This document shows, one piece after another, positions 9,814-18,516 of a stretch of DNA of 19,174 bases (its first letter is position 1; every line of letters begins with the position of its first letter). The DNA comes from Saccoglossus kowalevskii. Lineage: Eukaryota > Hemichordata > Enteropneusta > Harrimaniidae. The stretch covers positions 35,180 through 54,353 of the forward strand of contig NW_003120936.1 in assembly GCF_000003605.2 (NCBI RefSeq). The letters run 5' to 3'. The notes under the pieces are model-generated. The model made no database searches. It was not told the DNA's origin and saw only the letters and a list, made by a program, of their open reading frames with translations. The translations under genes were made by a program, and so were the position numbers.

Positions 9814-10050
9814 CTGTAAAATACTTTAATTTAGCTGGAAATAATTTTTGGTGGAAAGACTTTTGGGGGTTTTGTATGGACAGGCATTTTGTTTTGTTTT
9901 TATTTTCACTGATTTTTGATAATTTTTAAATGTAGAATATAGGATAAAAGGTACTAGAATATTCGCTGCATTTTATTTTATATTCACTGTATCATACCTT
10001 CAGCGAAAATAAGGAAAATTAAGTCCAAGTGAGAATAAAGTATTTTACAG
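9814..10050. mobile_element. CTGTAAAATAC-type MITE, copy 2
   Basis: A 237-base diverged copy. The left end reads CTGTAAAATACTTTAATTTA and the right end is the complement of CTGTAAAATACTTTATTCTC. It is flanked by TT on the left and TA on the right, so the left target base has mutated. Internal blocks (TTTTGGGGGTTTTGTATGGA, TTCAGCGAAAATAA) match the other copies. Confidence 0.85.
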
Positions 10051-10156
10051 TACTACATTTTGGCATGCCCATTGTTCTAGGTGTAGAAGTATTGCTCATG
10101 TTTTATAAAGATATTCGTTACAATTAAGTTACAGTTATGTCATACATTGCACTTAC

Positions 10157-10230
10157 TTCAAGGCTGTATTTGTGTCTTGTTTCAGTTCATTAAAGAATGC
10201 AATCTTGAAAGCATGTCTCACAAAAAGAAG
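10157..10230 (-). CDS. TRAPPC11: TRAPPC11 internal exon
   Basis: 74-base exon with a CTTAG acceptor and GTAAGT donor. It encodes LLFVRHAFKIAFFNELKQ and DTNTALK, matching the conserved LLFVRHQFKIAFF and ELKQDT motifs. It opens in phase 0 and ends after two bases of the lysine codon. The intron that follows is about 2.3 kb and carries the Crypton-like remnant, a strong hairpin and a MITE. Confidence 0.95.
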
Positions 10231-10384
10231 CTAAGAGAAAAAAAAATATAAATAGAACAAAATTTCACTGATCATTGAATAAGGTTCACTACAATAAGGA
10301 CTGATCAGTGTGAATTCATAACAATTAATATTAAGGTGTCAAATAATTATGAAACACAGAATATGTAATTAATTAATAGTTTAC

Positions 10385-10484
10385 CTGATGTGTGGTCTTA
10401 TTGAGGAACTCTTTATGTGCTTTGACTTTCCTGGCTTCCATATGGTAATAACCTTGTGCCAATTCATAAAAGGCATTCTCAAGT
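10385..10484 (-). CDS. TRAPPC11: TRAPPC11 internal exon
   Basis: 100-base exon with a TTCAG acceptor and GTAAAC donor. It encodes [19 protein letters not shown] and then [14 protein letters not shown], matching the vertebrate stretch that ends [10 protein letters not shown]. It closes in phase 0 after the glutamine codon. The short 154-base intron to the next exon is one of two in the window under 200 bases. Confidence 0.95.
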
Positions 10485-10938
10485 CTGAACATAAATAATG
10501 CAAGTTATTTTCAGCTTTCTTCCCACAAATAACGCTCAAACATGGTGACTACTTTACATATGAAAGTGATGTAAATTGTTCTTAGTTGCCTTGTCAATTT
10601 ATTCTTTTGCTTCCAAGAAATCCAAGCAGGAAAATACTTGAAAGAATATGGTGTTTTTTCAGTGAAGTCATTTACTTTAAAGGCATCAGCTTTGTGGCCA
10701 CTATTAGTGGTGTTCTCACTGGACGAAATAAGCGGTTCTCACAATGCCTTTTATTTGAGAACGTTGTTAAAATGTGTGTGTGAACAGAATACGCCGTTGT
10801 GGCGTCGTAAAAGGGGTGGACCAGATTCTAAACGCCGTTGTCACACTAGCTCTTGCACAGCGCAATATGCCGTGTGGACACAATACGACGGCCAAATGCC
10901 CTCTATCACTGACTTATTTATGCTTGTCATTACACAAG
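10485..10938. other. Intron, left part of a Myb/SANT transposon-like region
   Basis: The part from about 10700 is GC-richer and has GTGTTCTCAC at 10709 and GGTTCTCAC at 10733, whose complements (GTGAGAAC) occur after the Myb/SANT gene. These probably belong to one element, but its exact ends were not found. Overlapping plus-strand frames from 10586 and 10638 are shadows. Confidence 0.4.
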
Positions 10939-11364
10939 ATGGTGTCAGATGTTACAGGTCGAATGACGAAATGGTCAGACGAAGAAACAAGATTACTGAT
11001 ATCTGCATGGAGAGAATTGAATATTCAAAGAATGATGGACGGAACGTCTAGGAATGCTAGAGTATACGCTGTGATTGCAGAAAAAGCGGCTGAAAAGGGG
11101 TTGGACAGGACGTCATTACAATGTCAACAGAAGATCAGAACTTTACGTATAAAGTACAGAGAAGTGACTGAGCACATCAACAGAAGCGGTAGAGATTAGA
11201 AAACTATGCCATTTTGGGATGAACTACAAAAAATATTAGGTGGAAGGCTAGCATTCAATTCGCAAACACAGGTGTTTTTACTAAGTGAGAACGCAAGAAG
11301 ACAATTCAGCAGATTATCTAATATTTGCACACAAAAAAACAGTGTTAACACAGGCGTTTTCTAG
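10939..11364 (+). pseudogene. Myb/SANT-like DNA-binding protein, interrupted by one stop
   Basis: An ATG at 10939 with a good context (A at -3, G at +4) opens a frame that encodes TKWSDEETRLLISAWRE, then RVYAVIAEKAAEKG, TSLQCQQKIRTLRIKYRE and VTEHINRSG. This is the Myb/SANT-like (trihelix, Myb_DNA-bind_4) fold, with the helix-1 Trp and the Q..KI..L...YR recognition helix. The frame meets a TAG at 11197-11199 just after the domain, then goes on in frame as KTMPFWDELQKILGGR, a typical continuation in this family, to a stop at 11362. So the TAG looks like a disabling mutation. Such proteins are encoded by PIF/Harbinger transposons and by related host genes. No DDE transposase accompanies it, and it is antisense to TRAPPC11 in an intron. 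Confidence 0.75.
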
Positions 11365-11697
11365 ACGTGTGAGAACGTACATTTTGTAGCTATAATCTAG
11401 TGTTGTAGGAAGGGCGTCTGTAAACTAAAATCAACAAAGATGCTACCACCCTGTATTTTGGGATAATAAACAATGATAATCGTACATAAATGCGTGTCTA
11501 AACCACTGCTGCAGGGGTATTAAAGGAAAGGTGGCTTTCAGTCTGAAAATCATATCTATGAAATCCCAGAGATTACAGAGATTAATAGGATGAATGCCCT
11601 TAATGCAATATTGACCTTGTTATTCCATCTGACAGCTTATTTGAAAGTATAATCTCAATATAAGTCTTGAAGTGAAATGTTCACTGCTACAAGAATA
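11365..11697. other. Intron sequence, nothing recognised
   Basis: The stretch begins with GTGTGAGAACG at 11367, a probable subterminal repeat of the Myb/SANT element. The rest is AT-rich without clear features up to the MITE. Confidence 0.4.
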
Positions 11698-11904
11698 CTG
11701 TAAAATACTTTATTTTCGCTGGAATTAATTTTCACCGAAAAGGCTTTTTGGGCGTTGTGTATGGAATTTATTTTCACTAATTTTTGATGAGTTTAATGTG
11801 AAATATAAAAAAAAAGTATATTTGCTGAATTTTATTTTCACAGAATCATCCCTTCAGCGAAAATGGCGAAAATAAATTCCAAGCGAAAATAAAGTATTCT
11901 ACAG
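11698..11904. mobile_element. CTGTAAAATAC-type MITE, copy 3 (best preserved)
   Basis: A 207-base element. The left terminus CTGTAAAATACTTTATTTTC pairs with the right terminus over about 36 bases with few mismatches. TA duplications stand at 11696-11697 and 11905-11906. The second inner pair GAAAATTAATTCCAGCGAAA and its partner make the whole element fold as a long hairpin. There is no coding capacity. Confidence 0.9.
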
Positions 11905-12099
11905 TATGTTATTTTGTCCATGACTCACAGTTTCATAAGGTGATCTTTTGGTTGTGTAATAAAGTTATCATTGTTATTATTATTATTTAAGCATGGTACA
12001 ACAATTATTTCCTCTGTTCCATTTAAGAGAGTTTTTTTGCCACGACTTCCCCTATTGTGTGTAACTTTTAGTGAACTCTGAAAACAGCAATCAACTTAC

Positions 12100-12214
12100 C
12101 TAATGGTATAGCCAAATAAATGATCACTGTGCGGCAATACAAACAACGACTTGGCTGATAGGTCACATGCACTGCATAAAGCTGCAGCTCTTTCTGCTGC
12201 CACCATGTCTTCAC
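12100..12214 (-). CDS. TRAPPC11: TRAPPC11 internal exon
   Basis: 115-base exon after a GTGCAG acceptor and before a GTAAG donor. It encodes [19 protein letters not shown], then [19 protein letters not shown], matching the vertebrate segment with the conserved ERAAALC and SLFVLPH motifs. It starts by completing the glycine codon and ends with two bases of an arginine codon. A plus-strand open frame of 69 codons across this place is a shadow of the exon. Confidence 0.95.
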
Positions 12215-13240
12215 CTGCACATAACATTACCACAGAGATTATGGATTCTCATTTGAAATTTGGGGTGGATGGAGTGAATTTGTTTTGCTGCAAATATTAT
12301 ATTTACATATGCTTGCTGACAAATTTGTTATTAACTTTTTTTCGTAAATCTTTCCAATAATGAAAATTTATCCTTTTTCCTTTTACCCATCAAAATTTGT
12401 TTTCCCAAATACTCCAGCTCACCCCTTTTTTTCAACTGTTAAATTTCTTACTAAAATTCACTACTAGTAGACAGTTCATAGCATAGAGTAACATGAAAAA
12501 AGGACAATGAATGAGCTATCTACATGTAAACAAGGTTGATAATGATATTGAAATTAAAAGCATGATTAAAAAAATAAGTCATTGTTAATGATATACCGGT
12601 AGTCTATAGAGCTATGGCAAGAATCAACTCTCAATATCTTTGCTGGATTACTAGGTGAAAAAAAGTTATAATCTTACAAGATATTTTTTTGATATTGTGA
12701 ATTCCTGACTCCCATTGCTGGGTAGATTACACATACACAAATAGAATTACTCTGTGTCTGACAGTAATTTGGGTATCAGATATTTAAAAAAAATAGCTTA
12801 ATGGAAAATTTCTTGTTCCAAAATTAACCGATGAAATTATATAATTGATTGATTGATATAGTTCTGCTGTAAATAGCATTTTTTTTACCAAAAATATTCA
12901 CTTAAATTAGAAAATTAAATTTATCGTCACAAAATTAACTTTTTATAGGGAATTTTGTTTATGTAACTGTGTTTTTACCTTTGATAAATAAAATCCTATT
13001 ACTAACCATGTTTTTTATTACAATATTGCAACTTCAATAATTAGTTTCAAACCTTGAAGTCAGGGTGCAGTTTGTAATACGGGCATATGGTAAATAAGAA
13101 ATATGGATGCTCAGGTGTTTTATCATGATTTTTTGGTGTTTATGCAACTTATGCAACATGCAACTTCACAGAATATTCCACACAAGCAATACATGATTAC
13201 AAACATAAAAAACACAGAATAATAATATGATATATGACAT
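12215..13240. other. Intron sequence, nothing recognised
   Basis: AT-rich intron with short ATTG repeats near 12844 and T/A runs. No open frame, conserved block or repeat copy was identified. Confidence 0.6.
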
Positions 13241-13282
13241 ATCTCTTTTTGGAGGATGTGGAGGCCCTGAAAAGGGCCGTTT
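13241..13282 (-). promoter_or_regulatory. Orphan histone-type mRNA 3'-end signal (stem-loop plus HDE)
   Basis: On the minus strand, GGCCCTTTTCAGGGCC (13278 to 13263) is a perfect 6-bp stem with a TTTC loop. It is preceded by the A/C-rich leader ACAAACCAAAC and followed after TCCACATCCTCC by the purine run AAAAAGAGAT (13250 to 13241). This is the layout of replication-dependent histone mRNA 3' ends: stem-loop bound by SLBP, a cleavage site, then the histone downstream element paired with U7 snRNA. No histone codons are visible upstream; instead the end of a pogo-type transposase lies about 110 bases before it. It points the same way as TRAPPC11, inside its intron. Confidence 0.8.
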
Positions 13283-13386
13283 GGTTTGTGTGTTTAGTCA
13301 TTAAGACCATGGAATGTATGCATCTAGCGACTAAAACACGGTGAGAAACAGGTTCTCGATCTGCGGGACATCATTACGGCATATGT

Positions 13387-14485
13387 TCATTCGTCATCAT
13401 TGTCATCATTGTCACTGTCAAATATATCAGCAATTTCATTGCCAATGCAATTTCATTGCCAATAGCATTCGAAACAATGTCTTCGTCATCAGTCTCCAGG
13501 TCATCATAAATAAGGTCGTCTTGAGTTCCATCCAAGTTGTTGGAGATGCCTGGTTCCAAAAATGATCACCGACAAACCTTTCCAGGATTTGTCAACCCAG
13601 TCCCGATCAAATTTTTACTGGAGGGTGAACTCCTCCTTCCTTACCCTCCTTCACCCACAAATCGTGCATTGCTGTCTTCACTGGCTTATTCACGCCAACG
13701 TCAAGAGGTTGCAGAATTGCGGTTAATCCTCCTGGAATCACCGCAATGTCTATGTTTTTCTCGGCTAGTGCGGCCTTCACTTTGGCTGTCAAATGAACAG
13801 AACACGAGTCCCGAACTAATAGCCGTCAACTATCATCATCTTGGCGCGGAAAAGTCATGCAAATATAGTCAAGGCAACCTAAAAAAATCATGTCATGAAT
13901 TGCCGATAAAATCTAAGTAAGTATACAATTACATAGCTATTCTAATTAATATTCATAGTTGGTTCCAAGTCGCTCCATGACTCCACGAGACAAACATTGA
14001 GAAAACACTTGGAGTGTGGCTAGCATAAAATAGAACGCAGTCATTGCCCGCAAAACACGAGATGAAATAAATTTAGCGTTTTCTTGAAATGACTATTTAC
14101 CTGGTTCATCAATGTAACCTTTAAGATGTACTTGAACTTGCACACTCGACTTAGATAAACACAACTGGTCATGCTTTCCTTTGAAAATGAGTACTGGCTG
14201 TACCACTTGACGTTGTAACTGCTAACCGGTTACACCATTCCCATTTTGCCATTGATTTTCAAACCACTGCATGAGGCCATTGTCGTGCTCGATGTCAGCA
14301 ACTGAGCGGCCTCTCCCAGCGAGGTGTTTTGATGATTTAGAACGGATGGCAAGTTTGTCTTTCTGCTTGACCCTGTCTCGAACTTGTCTTTCATTCAGAC
14401 CATAATGGTCGGTCGTTTCCCTTTTATTTCCCCACTCGATGGCAGTAGAAAAAACTTTCAACTTGAAAGAAACATCATAGGCTGC
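13387..14485 (-). pseudogene. Pogo/Tigger-type transposase remnant
   Basis: Pieces of one DDE transposase in order. 14485-14222 encodes YDVSFKLKVFSTAIEWGNK and LNERQVRDRVKQKDKL, the CENP-B/pipsqueak-like helix-turn-helix, with Arg at the usual Trp of QVRDW, up to a stop at 14222. 14203-14102 encodes PVLIFKGKHDQ and HLKGYIDEP, a core DDE segment. 13822-13610 encodes LLVRDSCSVHLTAKVKAALA, then IAVIPGGLTAILQPLDVGVN, which carry the second and third catalytic aspartates. 13559-13387 encodes PGISNNLDGTQDDLIYDD and an acidic tail ending at a TGA at 13387-13389. Segments are missing or shifted and stops intervene, so it is dead. A 17-bp tandem duplication (13430-13463) shifts the tail frame. Terminal repeats are not certain; AACAGGTTCTCGATCTGCGG near 13348 may be one end. 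Confidence 0.85.
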
Positions 14486-15715
14486 ATGGCTAAAGATGAA
14501 TGTGAAATATTTTCTTTTGGCATATTCATAAATAAACAGCCAGACGATAGCGATGTACTCAGGTTGAAACAGTGACTTTTCCATGGAAAATAATAGGTAT
14601 TTAATGAGATTTTTGCATAGCATTTTCCCTAATAATAATGGAAAATTACTTGGTAGACTTCCTAATCCAACTGGAATGGGTAGCCAGAGTACGATGAATG
14701 AGAGCGATACACACTCCATTGTTTTGTAAAGGCACGAGATACTACGATGAGTTGTGTACATATCGCAGTAGACTTTCTGATTCAGCTGGTCATCTCACCA
14801 GACAGTGGAGTGAATGATTGCAATACACACCCTATTGTTGTGATATTTTAGGATTAAAGTATGCACGACTACCTGTAGATCATCAAAGTCTGTCTCTGTT
14901 GCGATGAATATGATACAAATGTTATTACTTTGTACACATGGAGACTACATTGTTGCATTTTAGGTGTGTGAATTGAAGCTTTTCGATTATCTCCCTTATT
15001 ATTCAACATGACTTGAATCTTAGGTGACCCACCAGTAAAAAATTACATTTAAAATTTACACTGGAAATTGATCTAGTTTCAGTATTTGTGTTGGCTGTCT
15101 GCTCCAGGTTCCAGTGATCAGGCGCTTGCACATGCTTTAAATACCTTATATCATTCTGTATTTCATGTTTGTAATTTTTTTAATCCCCAAAATGGCAAGT
15201 GTACAATATTTGACCTAGACTTACCATTACCATTTTGAATCCTATTTTCTCATACAAAATAATACATGTAACAAAATCAGTACACTCAAACACACAAATA
15301 AAAAAATCATCTAAAATAATTCTTGATTCTAAAATAATTTTGATTTACACATTTTCATGCAGCCCTTTAGACCTAATATTTTCATGAGTTTAGAGACTAA
15401 ATTAAATATGATAGTCAATGACACTGTTGTGTTGTTTCATAAAGGGTAAAATTGCAAAGTTTAATGATATATATAATTTTGTGGGGTCTTCTTTGTAAGC
15501 AAAATTTTAGAGCAAATTTTTTCCCACTACCCCAAAGACAGGGTGCGGTTTTTAATCAGTACATTTGCTTCTTTTTAATTTGCTCATGCTCAATTGCTAC
15601 ATTTTGGTCAATATCATGGGTGCGGTTTCTAATTGGGCTTAGGTTAGTTATTGGATTTTAACAGTATTAAATAATAATGATGAGACATTATCTTCTTATG
15701 GAATAGCAAACTCAC
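14486..15715. other. Intron sequence, nothing recognised
   Basis: AT-rich intron. The first ~275 bases form the N-terminal half of a 179-codon minus-strand frame (14222-14761), but that half is rich in hydrophobic residues and unlike the transposase. It is probably an accidental upstream extension of the helix-turn-helix segment. The remainder has no supported features. Confidence 0.5.
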
Positions 15716-15786
15716 CTGGTGGCAGTGGAGAATTTTTCTGAATCAAGACAACTGCTACTTTAGTTCCTCTCCCCTGTAAACTGTGT
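15716..15786 (-). CDS. TRAPPC11: TRAPPC11 internal exon
   Basis: 71-base exon between a CACAG acceptor and a GTGAG donor. It completes the arginine codon of the preceding exon and encodes [18 protein letters not shown] followed by SPLPPG, matching the conserved [10 protein letters not shown] and PLPPGED stretch of the family. It ends after one base of a glycine codon. The upstream intron is only 156 bases, while the downstream one is about 3.5 kb and holds a pogo-type transposase remnant and a histone-type 3' signal. Confidence 0.95.
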
Positions 15787-15942
15787 CTGTGAGATAAATA
15801 CTCAGTGAAAAAAAATAGTGACAAATGTGCATAAAATGTGAGGAGTCTGAAAATATTTGTTGTTGTTACCCATAATACTATATTAGAATTTGATTCAAGT
15901 TGTAATCATCGCCATTGTCTATCTCCTAATCTGAATGCTTAC

Positions 15943-16112
15943 CTGACTACTTCCACTCTGGAAGCACATTCCATTTGTTTCTCTTTCCACTGTGTCTCAT
16001 CCCAGTCTAAATCAAAGAAGACAACCACCACAGCGGGTATCAAGTTCAAGTGTTTGTTCATCCATCCAGTTTTGGTGATCCCTTTAGGGATGTACCACTC
16101 ATATGAGCTTCT
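15943..16112 (-). CDS. TRAPPC11: TRAPPC11 internal exon (second coding exon expected)
   Basis: 170-base exon preceded by a T-rich tract and CAG acceptor and followed by a GTAAG donor. It encodes [32 protein letters not shown] and [16 protein letters not shown], an almost residue-for-residue match to the N-terminal region of vertebrate TRAPPC11 after its first coding exon. The exon opens in phase 0 with an arginine codon and ends after two bases of an arginine codon completed by the next exon. The acceptor could in principle lie two bases further in, but only the chosen one keeps phase 0 with the expected Lys/Arg-rich end of the missing upstream exon. The preceding intron is at least 3 kb long. 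Confidence 0.95.
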
Positions 16113-16358
16113 CTGCAAAAAAAGAAGATTTATAGGAAATATTTTTAATATCAATATGAATGCTATTACACAATTCAGTGAAATGTACCCGGTATGTTAT
16201 GAATGGTAATCCAATAAAAATGAGATGTACATTTTGTATATGTTAATTTTATGAAAGGAAAAAATTTATTTCAACATTCAAATGAATAATGAAATCATTT
16301 TTTTTTGTCATCAAAGAAAGTTTGCTTTTATTCTAATTTTTTGGAAATATTATATATA
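16113..16358. other. Start of a long intron, nothing recognised
   Basis: AT-rich sequence between the first TRAPPC11 exon of the window and the pogo-type element. The T-rich branch and acceptor region lies at 16113-16130. Confidence 0.6.
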
Positions 16359-16614
16359 CAGTCAAACCTGTCTATAAAGGATAGTCAGTGGACTGAGCCA
16401 AACTGTCCTTTATAGACAGGTGGTCTTTATATGAAAGTGGCCTAATTTATTCATTCAATCATGAATCTTAATTAGGGCGGATATTTTAAGGGAGATCATA
16501 AGCAAAACATAAAAACAAATCTACACATTGTACAATGAATAGATCTTTTTTAATAAAAGTCACTCATTTCCATCTGGATAATTACACAGTTTTACTTTTT
16601 TACTACAAATTATA

Positions 16615-16819
16615 TCATGTAAATTCACTGAAACCAAGTCGTTCTGCCCTAGGATTCATTGGTGTATTTAATGCAGAAGAACGATTGTCAACGATCGGCC
16701 GCATTGGCGTTTCAGTTCTGACTTTCACACTCTCGCCATGCAGTCTTATTCCCCGGTCTCTTGCACATATTCCATCACAGGCAGTAATCAGTCCCATCCT
16801 TAGTATTGTCGATTGTACA
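16615..16819 (-). pseudogene. Exon-like passenger inside the pogo-type element (possible captured 3' exon)
   Basis: On the minus strand a TTTTGTCACAG acceptor-like site is followed by about 205 bases that are clearly richer in G+C than the surroundings and open to a TGA at 16615-16617. They encode STILRMGLITACDGICARDR, then GESVKVRTETPMRPIVDN and MNPRAERLGFSEFT. About 60 bases after the stop is an ATTAAA. This is the look of a terminal coding exon with a poly(A) signal. The frame extends upstream as an unconvincing 129-codon open frame, so the acceptor is the more likely boundary. I do not recognise the protein. It could be a captured host gene fragment or a chance open frame. Confidence 0.35.
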
Positions 16820-17429
16820 CTGTGACAAAATGCACAGGCAAACTTGCCCTTTTTGAAAAAACCAAACAAACAAGCATTAAAAATGAAGAAGCATTGGTAA
16901 TGAACAAAATTTACCAAACTCATAACGATTGCTCCAACTCTTGATGTTGAATCAGAAACCGGAAATGAAACACAATGATCGGAACTATGATCAACAGTAT
17001 GCACTCCCTATGGAGGGGGGGGGTTATCTAGTGCAAGAAATAGACAAGGGATGAAGGCTCCGGCGAGCTCCCATTTTTTTTAAACTGGAAAAAACAGACG
17101 AACAGAACGAAAAATAAAATCTATAAAAAATACCAGATTGAAGAATATTAGTTGCTCTTTCAAATTTCGCCAAAGCCTTACCTATATTTTACATATATCT
17201 GCAGAATAAATCAAGAAAACTATACAAATTGACCTCATTTGCGAATACTTAACATTTTTTTTTTTTTAACTTTTTCTCAACTTCACAAACCAAGTTGCGA
17301 TGATCACCCCTGTCTATTAGCCCTAAAGATTGCGTACTCGGTAATCTGAACGTAACATATGGCCACTTTCCTGTTAGCGATTCGCAAGTAGCTATTGTCT
17401 TTTTGATGAGACCGTCTGATGGAAATGTT

Positions 17430-17600
17430 GGTGGTCGTTATACAAAGGTTAAAGTGTGAATAGATCTACAATAGGGTGTTCGCTGGTCGCGTTGGACAGG
17501 TGGTCGCTATATCCAGTGTCTTTTTTAACGTGTAAATTGCAAAGGTGTACTAAGGTGGTCGCCATGAGCAGGTGGCCGCTCTGCACAGGTGGTCGTTAAC
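17430..17600. repeat. GGTGGTCGCTAT-like subterminal repeats
   Basis: Five diverged copies of GGTGGTCGNTAT occur near 17430, 17500, 17553, 17570 and 17587, with a sixth (GGTGGTCTTTAT) near the other end at 16421. Clustering just inside the terminus suggests transposase-binding subterminal repeats. Confidence 0.6.
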
Positions 17601-17615
17601 ACAGGTTTGACTGTA

Positions 17616-18339
17616 CATTGTATCTAAAAATATTGTGATACAGTGAAATCTGATAAAACAAATGACATTTCTCCATTGGCTTGCCTAATAAAAGTTTTCT
17701 GCAAACCAAACACATATTGCAATGCTGTATTGTGGGAAACTATTTTCCCAGCCAAAGTGATGAAGATTGTGACTGAAGTTTGTGTGTAACAGGAAGATGT
17801 TTACTTGCAATTATGGACGATATCGTTGCTGGATTTGTCAATCAGTATCTCACAGTAGTTACAATAGAGCTTTGAATCTTAAAACTTCATTCACACTGTA
17901 ATTGGTGAATTTATAAACACTGTCCCCATTGTTATAAGTTTTGCCACATTGTAGATTAACAGTAAACTTGGTGTTCCAAAATATACATTACATACCAGTA
18001 GGTGATCAACGTTTTATTAAGACTTCGAGAAACATATTCATAATAATCAAAATATTCATTTAAAGTTAAATTCATGTTCTATTCTGAAGCAAGAATTGTC
18101 CTGTAAATATTTCACAAAGAGGCTCAACCGAGACAAATTTCAAGACTGACTGTGAAGTGACATTTGTTAAAAATGTTCCAAAATTTTGTAACGCTTTTCT
18201 TTCATGACTATCCCTGCCACCCATCATATAATTAATTATAAAAGGTAATTAAAATAGGAAATAAATATTTTTGTCAATGTCATTGTTCGCAAAAAAAGAT
18301 GCCAATCGTGTCAAGTATGAAGTTAAAATAGTACAGTAA
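17616..18339. other. Intron sequence, nothing recognised
   Basis: AT-rich sequence. I searched the minus strand here for the missing first coding exon of TRAPPC11 (a V.LIGLDVVYN-like stretch ending in phase 0) and did not find it. Confidence 0.5.
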
Positions 18340-18516
18340 CTGTATAATACTATATTTTAGTTGGAATTAATTTTCAATGAGAAGACATTCTGGCTGTTTT
18401 AGTTTATTTTCAGCGACTTTTGATTAGTTGAATGTAACATATAGAAAAAATGGATGCGATTTTTATTGGTTGATTCAGCAAAAATAAATTCCAAGTGAAA
18501 ATTAAGTAATTTACAG
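18340..18516. mobile_element. CTGTAAAATAC-type MITE, copy 4 (diverged)
   Basis: A 177-base copy with a left end CTGTATAATACTATATTTTA and a right end complementary to CTGTAAATTACTTAATTTTC. The TA duplications are no longer intact. Internal GGAATTAATTTTCAATGAGA and AATAAATTCCAAGTGAAAAT match the other copies. Confidence 0.8.

Larger units (their letters stand above)
1805..16112 (-). other. TRAPPC11: TRAPPC11 gene body, partial (12 internal exons)
   Basis: Partial gene for TRAPP complex subunit 11 (foie gras), which in animals belongs to TRAPP III and acts in ER-to-Golgi transport, autophagy and protein glycosylation. Twelve exons joined at GT-AG sites give 1289 coding bases in one continuous frame, about 430 residues. 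They follow the vertebrate protein in order from near residue 69 to near 500, so they include the start of the foie gras domain (Pfam Foie-gras_1). Motifs kept include [48 protein letters not shown] and QMGEEYYHAKDY. No stop or frameshift interrupts the exons, so the gene looks functional. The start-codon exon was not found between 16113 and 19174, and no further exon was found below 1805; both ends therefore lie outside the window. Identification rests on recalled family sequence and is very secure. Confidence 0.95.
16359..17613. mobile_element. Non-autonomous pogo-type element, 1255 bp, complete
   Basis: The termini are 13-bp perfect inverted repeats, CAGTCAAACCTGT at 16359 and ACAGGTTTGACTG ending at 17613. 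The TA on either side (16357-16358 and 17614-17615) is the expected target duplication. CAGTnnAACCT ends with TA targets are typical of pogo/Tigger transposons. The left end folds further: CCTGTCTATAAAGGA pairs with TCCTTTATAGACAGG at 16407-16421. GGTGGTC-type motifs recur at both ends. There is no transposase. An exon-like passenger lies within. Confidence 0.9.

Noticed and set aside
10586-11051. Two plus-strand open frames of 65 and 137 codons
   Set aside because: They overlap the Myb/SANT frame in another reading frame and lack its domain residues.
13282-13390. C-terminus of a histone gene upstream of the stem-loop
   Set aside because: No H2A, H2B, H3, H4 or H1 tail codons could be read in any frame; a faint resemblance of CCCGCAGATCGAGAAC to an H3 end is too short to support.
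14222-14761. 179-residue intact protein
   Set aside because: Only the last ~88 residues resemble a transposase helix-turn-helix; the N-terminal half is unrelated AT-rich sequence and the frame stops before the DDE domain.
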